Origin: Augochlora pura
Lineage: Eukaryota > Arthropoda > Insecta > Hymenoptera > Halictidae
Direction: 5' to 3'
Assembly: GCF_028453695.1 (NCBI RefSeq)
Contig: NC_135774.1
Location: 19,902,001-19,966,000, forward strand
Length of the DNA stretch: 64,000 nt
Shown: piece by piece, positions 44,975 to 55,234 of the stretch
Layout: the number at the start of each line of letters is the position of its first letter
Numbering within the stretch: the first letter of the stretch is position 1
The notes under the pieces: model-generated
What the model was told of the DNA's origin: nothing
What the model saw: only the letters and a program-made list of their open reading frames with translations
Database searches by the model: none
Program-made: the position numbers and the translations under genes

Positions 44975-45405
44975 CTTTTTAAAACTCTATCAAATGACAT
45001 GAATTTTATGGAGATATTAAAGATTTTAGTTTATTTGTTAAAACACTTTCCTTTTAATTTTTCCATCACTTGAAATGACACGAAAAATTAAAAGATTCCT
45101 CCAATATTTTCATGCGAGTCTATAACGAAAATTTAAAAAATGAATTCGGGGATTTCGATAACTTATATGCATAGCGCAAATCATTTACTTATTAATTCAA
45201 TCATTTCAAATAATTCAAGTTATCCAGTCCAGGTTTTAAAGAAATTATACGGTTTTAAACGGTATTCGAATACTTTTTTTTTCATCCACTATACGCGCGT
45301 ACTTATTTCTCTCCTTAATCATTACAATGGGTTCAAAGGATTAGGTACAACAATATTTGGATATTCTCTAAATGCTTTTACTGTTTTGTATTTGTACCAC
45401 TCATT
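44975..45405. other. AT-rich spacer with a Tc1-like end motif
   Basis: The 91-codon frame at 45140-45415 has low-complexity composition and no motif. Near 45249-45293 the sequence TACGGTTTTAAACGGTATTC followed by GAATAC, a T-run and CATCCACTATA resembles 47383-47418. Both look like minus-strand Tc1/mariner ends (TACAGYGGATG...). Confidence 0.4.
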
Positions 45406-45410
45406 TCGGT

Positions 45411-45436
45411 CATAAATGCGCAAAATACACAGTCCA
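45411..45436 (-). repeat. CTAGACTGCGG module, minus-strand copy
   Basis: The minus strand reads GATGGACTGTGTATTTTGCG and then CATTTATG, matching GACTGyGgATTTTrygCATTT. It lies 0.55 kb from the plus-strand copy at 44862 and faces it. A pair of inverted ends is possible, but the interior shows no transposase. Confidence 0.5.
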
Positions 45437-45439
45437 TCG

Positions 45440-47360
45440 ATAACAGCGGAACTCATTCTAAATGGATCGACGATGTACAATTATGTACGTTCCTCGACCT
45501 ATGTTTAAAAGCATTTTGATGTACGCAAACTTCACTACTCCACCACTTATTCAGCAATAATAAGTTCTACTGAGAAATCCACGCTTCGATCGAAGTTGTA
45601 AAGCTATCCTAAACCCACTATTCTGATATTTCCATTTATCGAACGCTTTTACGGTGGAAATTATAAAGGTTCTAGAATATTAGATAATTATTAATTCTAG
45701 ACAATTATTATACTTTATATACCTATAGAATTTCAAGAGAAATAATTCTTTCCTAGTTCCCAACACTATTTCTGGTACTGTACAATAAAAAATATCGATT
45801 CGAAACATATTTTGCAAGATTCTTCTCGCAGATTTGTATACTAATTCCTCTTATTAAGGGCTTCGTTCCTAGCAGCAGTTTATTTTGCCCAATCGACGAA
45901 AATTGAGTAAAGTGGCGACGACTTGAGTACGCCGGGTCAAAACGACCCAGCGACCGTGGTCCGAGTGCTCCTGAAAAACCACGCCGCCAAGAGCCTTGCA
46001 GAGTTAAACGAGGTTGCATCGGCCGCGAAACCTTATTAAAAGGTTATTGTCTTCCCGAAACCGTGATTAATTATCGAGATAGCGGGCGTCGAGAGGCTTC
46101 GGAAAATTGAGATTTTTTTCGACGAAAGGTATTTAGATTTTTCCGTATTTTCCATCAACAGAGCGGTGAGTATTTCATTAGAGCCGACAAATAGAATAGA
46201 GAATGAACAGGGCGGTGCGTGGTATTGCTTCGCGACCTTAATTTCCGGAGCCCTCACTTTCGCCTCGGCCGGCGAGCACCACACATACGTACGCGACGTA
46301 CGTATATATATACATATATGTACGTGAGCGCGCACACACGTGCACACGGTCGAGAACAAGCCTGTTTCTTTGCCCTTCTTCGCTCCTCTTCGTTTTCATC
46401 GTAGCACCTTCCAACGCGAGCAAGAAAAGAGTTGTAAACGGAGGTGGGTCGAGGGTATTTTATTACCCCGTTCCCGAGCATCTTAGCTTCAGGTCCAAAG
46501 AGAATAGGAAAAGATGGCGGCGTGGCGCACTATAATTCCTAATTTGGACGATTAAGCGCGCGCCGCTTTCCTGATACTCGCTACCATGAATTGTGCCGGT
46601 CTCTTCCATTCTCTGAAGATCAAGCATATATAAAGAACGGTTCTATCTCTTACGTTCGCGTTTAAACGAAAACATAAAATCGGATTACAGACCAAAGTGA
46701 AGAACGAACGAATCACGGATATTGTTTACGGGGGGTCGCGGAATATCGCGCAGGAAAAACGTGCTGGTAGATCTTAGCTCCATACATAGACCTGTCTATT
46801 GTATTAATCCTTTAACTTTTGACTGAAACGAGAAAGTATAGCAGAGGTAACTATTTTTTTATATCATTTCTATGACTTCATATCATATTCGTGTTATAAA
46901 AATGCCATTCGGATCATATTACTTGTCATATTATAGATCGCGTATGGATCATGGTAGATCTATTTTGTCATCAGTGTGTCAAGTTAAACAGTGTTGCTTT
47001 TGATTAGACGCTTAAAGAATTCAAACGGTTCTGAAAGTTGAATGTAATAATTAGAAGAAACATTAACGAAGCAGAAATTTCTTTTTTCTTTTAATAATTT
47101 CAGTGAATCGAAAATACCACCTACACAGATTTAAGATGCTTGCATATTTTCGTTATATCAAATTTCACCTAACTAATGTTATCATAAATACATCAAATCA
47201 TTGATCTACCCATAAAAATCGGTTTAAAAAAGTCTAAAAAAACGCCATTTGTTAATTTTAGCATCATGCCACGAAATCATGCCTGTAACATTCAAAATTT
47301 TGAATTTTGAAAAAATTATCCCCCAAAAATTTGAAAAAAAAAATAAATACTAAAAAAGTT
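45440..47360. other. Gene-free region with alternating Pu-Py tract
   Basis: No gene is recognised. Bases 45930-45951 hold a hairpin-forming GGGTCAAAACGACCC. Bases 46279-46347 are an alternating purine-pyrimidine tract. A TTAATCCTTTAACTTT end-like motif lies at 46806. Bases 47100-47360 are AT-rich with a perfect ATTCAAAATTTTGAAT palindrome (47290). Confidence 0.5.
46279..46347. repeat. Alternating purine-pyrimidine tract (Z-DNA prone)
   Basis: CACACATACGTACGC, then GACGTACGTATATATATACA, TATATGTACGTGAGCGCGCA and CACACGTGCACAC. Strict alternation is broken only a few times over about 70 bases, with AC, GC and AT phases. Such tracts favour left-handed DNA and are length-variable. Confidence 0.75.
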
Positions 47361-47365
47361 CTACT

Positions 47366-47418
47366 AAAAAAGTTATTCCGTTTTAAAGAGCGTACAAATA
47401 CTTTCTGCATCCGCTGTA
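47366..47418 (-). repeat. Solitary Tc1/mariner-like terminal motif
   Basis: The plus strand ends TACTTTCTGCATCCGCTGTA. The minus strand therefore reads TACAGCGGATGCAGAAAGTA, then TTTGTACGCTCTTTAAAACGG. A CAG start directly inside a TA dinucleotide, followed by a TTTGNACNCT-like stretch, is characteristic of Tc1-type inverted repeats. No opposite end was found nearby, so it is a fragment. Confidence 0.35.
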
Positions 47419-47419
47419 C

Positions 47420-48660
47420 ATCGACCGCGTTTAAGGTTCGATTGTTCCATCGTTGAACTTAGCAAAAGCTCGCGTCACGTTTGATATCGCAGTTCGCCGT
47501 GTTACACCGTTTATAGCGGCGAACGTTGAATAAAACTAATCGAAGCATCAGAATAACCAAAAGAAGCGACGAAAACAATTCGGCTTATCATTCATCCGGG
47601 TTAAATCGGTTGCTCTGACCCGTGCCAAACTGTTCGCATTCTACCGAAATCGTAGCGATCGTATGACAACATAGAAACCGGGAACTGTGGAAATAGCGCG
47701 ATTTGAAAGTTAATATTTGCCGTATCGGACAAAGTCGTCTGTCGCACAATATCGGTCTCCTATACTATCCGAAAACTCGTCGACAACAAGTTTCCATCGC
47801 GCGGCAAAAAAATCTGTCGCGCATTTTCCACGATCGAGGAGGGATCCGAGATGGCCACGGGAATAAAAAGAGACGGCGGAGAGGAGGAGGGGAGGAGGAG
47901 GGAAAAAAAAAAAAAAGGAAAACGGTCGGTTCGAATTCGAGGAACCACCGTCGAGCGCTCTCTGTTTAAGGTTTGCTTTGTGACAACGCGAGCGCGCCGG
48001 AAGTCTGGATATTCGGCGAGGACGGATTTCCGCAGGGTAATCTAGCATCCCCCTGTATTCCCGGCAGCGGTGCCATTTGCCTCGAGCCCGTTCGAATAGA
48101 TAGGAATCGTATAAATGGGTCATTCGTTTGCAAAGGGACGCCGCGCAGCGCCGCGCCGTACCCGAGGAAAGAGGAACGTCACCTTTTCATTTCGCGAAAC
48201 GAGCACAAGCTTCTGTAATTGTCTAATACACAAGTCCCGATAAACTCGATTGTCTTCACATTTTATGAAACCTCCGCTGATAGGGTTTCCTTTTCATTTG
48301 GAGCATTGGAAACCCGACCCCCTTCTCGGTCTCCCCTTTTCGTTCGATCGTAAACAAATGTTGTGGCCACGGCTACGAGGAAATCAGTCGATCTAAATCG
48401 TTTATGGAATATAGAATAGATACTACAGCTACAGTTAGTTCCTAAGATATTGAGGCATCTTATAATCATCGTTATATCATTTCCAAAATAATTTTTACAT
48501 TATTAAAGTCCCTTCTATTTAAAAGATTGTTAGAAGCGTAACAATTTTATGATTCACCAGACTCAATTTCATATTCATAAATTGTACTAAGTTATATAAA
48601 ACGGAAATGCAGCTGCTTAAAATAGCTATTTTAGATCGAGACTTAAAATGGTCTGGAGTG
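47420..48660. other. Gene-free region with purine tract
   Basis: No gene is recognised. Bases 47870-47925 are a purine tract (GGAGGAGGG followed by 13 adenines) that generates Arg/Lys frames on plus and Phe/Ser/Pro frames on minus. Bases 47940-48200 are CpG-rich. TGGAGTGCAAAGGATTAA at 48655 is an orphan TTAA-type end. Confidence 0.5.
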
Positions 48661-48667
48661 CAAAGGA

Positions 48668-48885
48668 TTAATTCTCAAGGATTTTTACCCCACGCGTAAT
48701 TATTGTACTCATAACACTGAAACGCTACTTTTTACTAAATAAATAAAATGCCTAATTGTGATCAAGTATATAATAAATATAATGTTATATTTTCAATTTA
48801 TTTATATTCATTATGAATTATATTTATTTGTGAATTATAAATATAAATATTACGCGTGGGGTGTGAGTCTACTGTGGCGGGTTAA
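48668..48885. mobile_element. Candidate TTAA-bounded inverted-repeat element
   Basis: A perfect 14-base inverted repeat, ACCCCACGCGTAAT at 48687-48700 and its complement at 48849-48862, encloses AT-rich DNA. TTAA lies 15-20 bases outside each arm (48668-48671 and 48882-48885). The right end read inward begins TTAACCCGCCACAGTAGACT. Strong GC-rich arms in AT-rich surroundings plus the TTAA boundaries suggest a short non-autonomous transposon. The outermost bases of the two ends do not match each other, which weakens the case. Confidence 0.45.
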
Positions 48886-48889
48886 GAAA

Positions 48890-50230
48890 TAACTTTTTAA
48901 AGCAACGTCAATCAATTTCGACGAAATTGTCAATCTGCTTTATAGATTACTGAGATCTGCAACATGCAGCGTTTCAATTTTTATTAAAGTCTCGGATAAG
49001 AATATTATTTGTCTATCATTTCAATTGCAATTTTTGACAAGAATTCCTCTACTTTATCGCCTTATATAGCAGTCCCTCTAACGTCTAACAGAATTTCAAG
49101 TCATTTGATCCAATTTTAAAAGAGTTCAAATATTTAAAAAAAAACTGTCGTCAAAAGGAAACTTTTCGTCACTAGTAGACCGCTTTTATTCATAAAGTGT
49201 GTTCCATGTGGCAACGTTTTTCTTCCTTTTGGTAGACGATGATGCATCTAAGTGGAAAAGTGTGTAAATTTTTTCTCACTCGATGCGACCTTTTCGTATT
49301 ATTCTCAGATGAAATTCTACGTATTCTGTAACGGGTATCAATCGTTTAAAAATTTTTGGAATTGAAAAATTGATCTCGCTTTAACATACATCGCAGACGC
49401 AACAACTACTATTAAACCTCTAACCGCGGTCAACGTGAACCTCGTATTCCAAATATTTCGTAAATATTAGCAAAATAACTAAATTTAAAGAACTCTAAAT
49501 TTACTTAAATCTAAAAAAAAAAGTTTTTGATGTTATCTTTGTTCCAACTTTCACTTACTTTTCATGAAACATGGAACAGTGAAGTAAATATATTTCGAGA
49601 TTTAAATATCGTTCGCCATGAAATCGATGCACTGTTTCCCTTGTAAACAATTCCAAATGTCATAATTTTACCCCATAGAAATGCCAATGGCGTTAGCTTC
49701 TTTCTTGAACTGAAGGGGTTAATAGTATTTTCTTGGAGTTTAACGTTCTAAAAAAAAGTTTTTATGAAACCCCCGTTAGATATTCAACGGGCCGGTGCGC
49801 CGGTGCTTCACGGACTTAATTAAAAATTAAACGAGCCCTCCGGGAGCGTCGCGGCCACCGAAATTCGTCGACGCTCGCTCCATAAAGCCGAGGATTGAGC
49901 GTTGCTCCTCACAATGACATCCCTCTGCAAACGAATGGTCTATCCATACGGATCCTACCGTTCGAATGGCCGGGACTAGCCGAAATACAAAATCTGTCGG
50001 AGCTATCTGAAAACGGTTAAGAATTTGGAAAAATTAAACCGATATTGAAATCTCCATCGGTGTCGCATACACGATACGAAACAGGTAATTTGGAAATACT
50101 GAACCGTCGCTCTTGCTTCTTTTTGAAAAAACACAACGCCCTAATTAGTTTTCCATGATCTCGTTTTACAAGCCGCGATATCATCCTTTCAACCAATATC
50201 TGTTGCCTAATGTTCGTCGACAAAAGACCA
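48890..50230. other. Gene-free region
   Basis: AT-rich DNA with a more GC-rich patch at 49780-49980. AAGGGGTTAA at 49725 is an end-like motif without a partner. No gene is recognised. Confidence 0.5.
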
Positions 50231-50236
50231 AGCAAC

Positions 50237-50362
50237 AGATTACGAATTTTACGCATTTCAGATCAAATTTACTACGTGAAATATTAAACAATGAAGACGT
50301 CAGAAGAATTCAAGCACGTCATTAAATTGTCTTTAAACCGTTGATATTATTAAAGAAAGAAA
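50237..50362 (+). repeat. CTAGACTGCGG module with second block
   Basis: AGATTACGAATTTTACGCAT opens the copy. CCGTTGATATTATTAAAG follows 102 bases later, identical to that at 36.63 kb. The preceding bases (GTCattAAAttgtcTTtaAa) also agree. With the 36.5-kb copy this is the best evidence that the module is one element of at least 125 bases. Confidence 0.7.
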
Positions 50363-50456
50363 TATATTTTTATTAAACTTCTATCTCCTGCAATTCAACC
50401 AGAAAACTTGTTGATAGATCAATCGGGTATAAAACGACGATGAAGATGAAGCATCA

Positions 50457-50480
50457 CTAGACTGCGAATTTTATGAATTG
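50457..50480 (+). repeat. CTAGACTGCGG module, plus-strand copy
   Basis: CTAGACTGCGAATTTTATGA, a close match to the module start, only 95 bases after the previous copy ends. The arrangement could be a tandem pair or one longer element with the motif at both ends in direct orientation. Confidence 0.65.
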
Positions 50481-50484
50481 GTAA

Positions 50485-52225
50485 AATTGATTAAGTGAAT
50501 TTACTGAATCTAAATTTACCGTTTTTAATCTATTTGAGCAATTGCACGAGAGACAATGTTCCACTGGGTTCCCGTATCTTATGATCGATGAACAAAACAA
50601 TTCTTTCTTTGCACGAATATCCTTAGTGTAGTGCACTTATATTTTCATTAGAGAAATTCAAAGTAACTTGCACAAGTAAACTCGTGACTGTTTTTAATCA
50701 AGTGTAACCCCTTTTCGAGGTTAGAGCCTCACTTCTGACTCCTGATTTTACCTTTTCTCCTTGCTCAAAGGAATTATTACAACGCATAATATTATAACAC
50801 ATGTACGGAAGTCAGTGAAATGTTATTAATCTTTCGAATGGTTTCATAAATACGAGTTTCCTAACCGTAGATCAAAAGCAAGACTTTTTATGGTTGAACA
50901 CGGTTGATAATGGAATCCAGACAAGTTGCAGCCGCATTTCAGAAATATACTTCGTAACGTTGAAGTTCGTGCTTGATATCTTGCGGAACAGTTAATGCGC
51001 ATGATCGATGTTCCGCCGTAGAAGAAGAGGAAGGCTTGCTGCTGGGCAAGTAAAGTAATTTGAATTCCAGTGCGTCATGATTAACATATCAAATAAATAC
51101 GAAACAGCGGTATCTCGATGAAGCAGGCATTCGTGTCGCGGTACCAAGCCGAACGTGGCGTGATCTACTAGCCCCCTAAAATTCCCACAAATTTCTCAAG
51201 ACTTCCTGGCCGACACGCGAAAGTATCCTCGACCAGACACTTTCAGCAACTTATCGGCCGGTCGTTCTCGTTTGTCTACCAAAGTTTCCTGGGTTCCGTC
51301 GACCACCACCGGCGCGTGTCTATGTATAGAAATATCGACCTTCGCCGCGCCTTAGAAGTTAATCGGATTTAGCATCGCGCCGCTCGCAGACATGATCCAT
51401 GGCCGAATAAAATATACTTTCAGGAAATATATAAGGCAAGTTTTGTAGGAGAAACCGCGGCGGCGTACTATCGATCGGCGAGGGTTCGCGGCTTGGTTTC
51501 GTGCTTGCTCGCCCATGGAATTCTCCTTTCTCCCCGGTAACTTCTAAACGCGTCTAATTTCATTTAACTTTCGCCCCGACGCGGCGCGGCGCGGCGCGGC
51601 GCGGTGCGGCGCCGCTGCCGTACAGAGAGCGGCGAATCATTTCGCGCACGGTAAAAACAGCAGCGCGCTGCTGGCTGCCAGACAATTTTCGTCGCTGATT
51701 ACGCGGGCGCGCGCAACACGCTGAATATCTTGCGGCCGTGAAACAGATACGTAACGGTCCGTTTTCCGCATGGAACCGCGGCACCGTGCACGGGCACAGG
51801 CGCAGCTACGCGTACCGTGGAACCGCCAACGATGTTCCGCGAGTCGAGCCCGGCGAATCCAGCGGTTTAGCCGGTGAAAAATTTCTTTAGGATGCAAATA
51901 AGTTCGCCGTGAACCTACTCCCTTCGCCTCGTATCTGCCGCCGACACTGATTTCGCGTGCGGGCATGCAGAAGTTGCAATGTCAGCCAAGAACGCGGTAT
52001 CCGTGCGCGCATATTCCATCGGCTCGGAAAGCCAGATACCAGAAACACAACGCTCTTCGAGCCGTATCGCCCCAATCGCGCCAACGTAGACTTGCTTTTG
52101 TTGTTGCCGCGGAAGTTGACGTTACAGGGCTCGCACGGGAAGGACACGAGCGGGTCGTCGATATAAATCAAATTTATTCTGATAATTAACAGCGAAACCA
52201 ACTGGATCCAAGTTTAAGCGTTTCT
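50485..52225. other. Gene-free region, CpG-rich from 51.2 kb
   Basis: No gene is recognised. Bases 51230-52170 are CpG-rich and open in several frames on both strands (up to 109 codons) without domain-like sequence. A GCGGC array sits at 51.58 kb. Such a block could contain a promoter, but no initiator or exon was found. Confidence 0.5.
51579..51612 (+). repeat. (GCGGC)n pentanucleotide array
   Basis: Five to six GCGGC units with one GTGCGGC variant. It is GC-only and a smaller relative (GGCGC three times) lies at 42828-42841. Local structure may be strong. Confidence 0.9.
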
Positions 52226-52231
52226 TTAAAC

Positions 52232-52484
52232 TTAACCTTTTAGATACTACGCACCACTATAGTGGCTTTCGCGAATGGCTCGTGCTTTACTCAATTGTTT
52301 TATTATTTATTAAAGCAAACAATTAAAGTGAAAGTGTGTATATACAATATATTAAGAAAAGAATATATGTTATTCGTACTATATATAGATATCCGGAAAA
52401 AATATATATTAAGAGAAAATCGTAATTTATAGTAGTTACGAAAAACTTTATTTGCGCAAAATCCTGCCGTACCTAAAAGGTTAA
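52232..52484 (-). mobile_element. TTAA-flanked MITE family M, copy 2
   Basis: This is the reverse-orientation partner of 27799-28046. On the plus strand it starts TTAACCTTTTAGATACTACG and ends ACCTAAAAGGTTAA. The inward-read right end is TTAACCTTTTAGGTACGGCA. Inverted ends agree at about 14 of the first 16 bases, with TTAA at both limits. A perfect CCACTATAGTGG palindrome lies just inside the left end, where copy 1 has the decayed CCACTAAAATGG. No coding frame is present. The element is 253 bases, five longer than copy 1. Confidence 0.88.
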
Positions 52485-53369
52485 TACTCGATACTTATTA
52501 ACATATTTAACGCTTTAATCTTCTGTCCGCAAGATATCCGCTTCTATGATCATTACGGTCCGAAGTCTACGATTGCCGTCAAATATTTATTGTATAAGAA
52601 GACATTCTACCAGAAGATTAGAACGTTAAATATCTTTACAAATACGGAGTATTGAAGGAAACGCTTGAACACTGATCAACTCGTCGTTGCTCCGGACTTA
52701 TCAGAAGAAAAAAAACTGGATTAAAGTCGACGTCTTGCCAGCTGTGTCCTCCCCTTGTCAGTTACGGAAACGCTGGAACGAGATCCGATCATCAGATCGG
52801 TGGTTTCTAATCGAAGTTTCCCCGAGATCCCACGAAACAGGAAACTTCGCGTTTCATTCTTAATCGTCGTTGATACGATCGGTCGGCGAACAACTCGATG
52901 GAGAATTCAAAAGTCTCGAGGATCCGACGATCCAGACGTCTCCGACAGGCTTTATTTCCAACACGGTGAAGAAACATTTAGGACGATCGTCGTCGGAGTC
53001 TATTAAACCGGAAAAGAGGAGATAATTCTATATACGCGTGGCTTAACGACGATCAGGCTACATACTTCCACGGTCTACAATGAAGCCACAATCTCGTACT
53101 TGAATTGCCGAAGTTTTGTCAGCGGACAATGCTGGGCGGCAGCGGACAATGATGGAATAGGAGCAACAATGGCCCAAATGTCGGGTCTACCTTTAATAAT
53201 CCGTAAGACGAATTTGTACTCGTTAGTAATTCAAAAGACGGGAGGAAAATAAACCGAGGAACGTCGGCCAATTCGGCTAAAATTCGTAGAATCAAAGAGG
53301 TAGGTAGGATCCGACGGAGGTGCAGCGGAGGAGAATCGATATCGCGGAGGCACTTGGTAGAACGACCAC

Positions 53370-53590
53370 TGGAGGAGCTCGGCTGAATGACAGACAGAGA
53401 GAATCGTGAAGGAAGAATGAGGAGAGGTGAGGAAAAAAAAGATGGGGAACCTCAGGAGCGAGGCAGAGGAGCGGAGAAACAGAGACGAAGAGAAGGAGAG
53501 AAATGGAGACGGAGAGGAGCGGAGTTGGAGAGAAGGAGAGTTGGAGAGAAGGAGAGAAGGATAGAGAAGGAGAGAGAAGAGGGCTAGGGG
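53370..53590 (+). repeat. 220-bp polypurine tract (GGAGA/GAGAAGGA)n
   Basis: The plus strand is overwhelmingly A and G, with GGAGAGAAGGAGA and GTTGGAGAGAAGGAGA units repeated several times near 53520-53580. It mirrors the polypyrimidine tract at 40.1 kb in character. Triplex-forming potential and replication slippage are expected. The translated frames are artefacts. Confidence 0.85.
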
Positions 53591-54766
53591 AGCAAGGGGT
53601 AGCAAGCGAGGAGCACGGACGGGAAGGGGCGAACGAGCAACAGCCGCTGCTCTTTTGTTTTCTGGGACAAGAGGGTGTCTTGGTTCGCTCAAAATCTGCG
53701 CTAGCCCAGCCGAGACCCCGTTCTTTCTCTCTCGGATATGAAAGTGCGTCGATCGAGGTGCCTTCCATCCGACACGATCTTCTGTTACGCTAGCTTCTTT
53801 TCGACAATTACAAGATCGTCCCGTAGAGTGATTGTCTCCGGGATCACGGCGGAGTAGTCGATCTGTTGATCCGAATCTTTTCCTCTGGAACCAGTACTTA
53901 GCTAAATTGTCCTCCAGTTCCGAAACTAAAGTTCGTGCCCTGGTAAACAAGTTTCCAGGGATTTTCGAGCCGATTCGCTAGTTTCTTTGACATAGTTGCA
54001 CGAAGAGGAACGTCACCGTATTTCTTTCTATACGTGTACAGCCGAGTACCTTAGGAGATGGACTCTAGCGGCACGAGACGCGATTTATCGACCGGACGAG
54101 CCATCGTTTAATCTTATCCGATTTAGCGCCGAAAGTATTGTACAATTGCCAGACTCGAAAACAGAAATGTTCAAAGACGATTATAAGAAATAGGATTTAA
54201 ATAAAAATAAATTATTTTTTTTAATAATTTCGAGAAATTAAAAGTAGTATGATAAAAAGCATCGAATTATTATTTTTCTCGTAAATACCCAAAGATCTGC
54301 GGTCGAATGATATAAGTAAGAGAACAATTAAATTTCTTACCTATCAAACGTATGTATTTCAAATTTACCATAATGTTATCCTCTCAGATATAACGATGAT
54401 TAATAGATTTACGAACCGTTTTGGTTTTCTATTTAAAGCAACTCAATTTCCTGATTCGAATTAGAGACACAATTACTGGTCGTTTAAACGCGCGGTAGAC
54501 AGCGTCGGCAAAGTCCCGAAGCGTTCATACGGGGTGCACCGAGAACGGTTCTTCACGGTGGAAAACAAAAAGATGCTCTTACACAAGCTGATAAAACATC
54601 TGCCAGTTTGGAACTGTTTGGTAGAGTTTGTCGGCTGTACATTCGCAACGTGGCACATCCAGCGAAGCATAATGAGAGCATTGTTCTCGGAAATTATAGC
54701 CGCATTGTTATTACTCTTTCTTTTTCCGCGCTGCGCTTCCTGCTGTATCCCCCTCCTTGCTATCCC

Positions 54767-54780
54767 CCCCCCCCACCCCC
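54767..54780 (+). repeat. Poly-C run
   Basis: Eleven cytosines, an A, then five more cytosines, preceded by TATC. Length is likely polymorphic or uncertain in the assembly. Confidence 0.85.
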
Positions 54781-55185
54781 TTCCCTCTCGAGTCTCGTCA
54801 CTTCTTTTCCTGCGTTTTGCAGTTTAATACCTTCCCTATCTCCTTTGTCTCTGTCAAAACGTTTCTTCGTCAGTCTTTTGGCATTTGACAACGAACACGG
54901 ACAAACCCGGCATCAAAGTTCTTTTCTGCTTCGGTGTCCCCCAAATATCTGATTCAAAAGGACCGTACGATACTTTCACCACAAATGTCAATTAAGCGAT
55001 AACGGGTATGCTACCTAATTCGGAAATTAACGTTCTCTCGCGATAATTATTTACGTTTTATTGTTTGTTCGTTTTATTTCGCCTTAGTTTGAAAATTATT
55101 CCGAATATCTTAAAATTGACGAATATATGTTAGTTATGACTAAAATTTTCATTTAGACAGCAAAGTTTTGCACAAGGAATATTGT

Positions 55186-55230
55186 CTTTCTTCGTGAAGA
55201 GTATACTGGTCAAAAATAGTTAACTGATTA
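55186..55230 (+). repeat. Palindrome repeat P, copy 4
   Basis: TTTCTTCGTGAAGAGTATAC is followed by TGGTCAAAAATAGTTAACTG. It aligns with 28956-29000 on both sides of the palindrome. One arm has decayed (GAAGAG against CTGGTC), as expected for an old dispersed copy. Confidence 0.65.
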
Positions 55231-55234
55231 AAGG

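Larger units (their letters stand above)
52490..55180. other. Gene-free region around a purine tract
   Basis: No gene is recognised. The purine tract at 53.37-53.59 kb produces the long frames on both strands here (239 codons on minus, 53231-53950), which are Ser/Leu/Pro-rich low-complexity translations. Poly-C lies at 54767-54780. Bases 54960-55180 are AT-rich. Confidence 0.5.

Noticed and set aside
53231..53950. 239-codon minus-strand frame, the longest in the window
   Set aside because: The central third is the complement of a polypurine tract (Ser/Leu/Pro runs). The ends show no domain.
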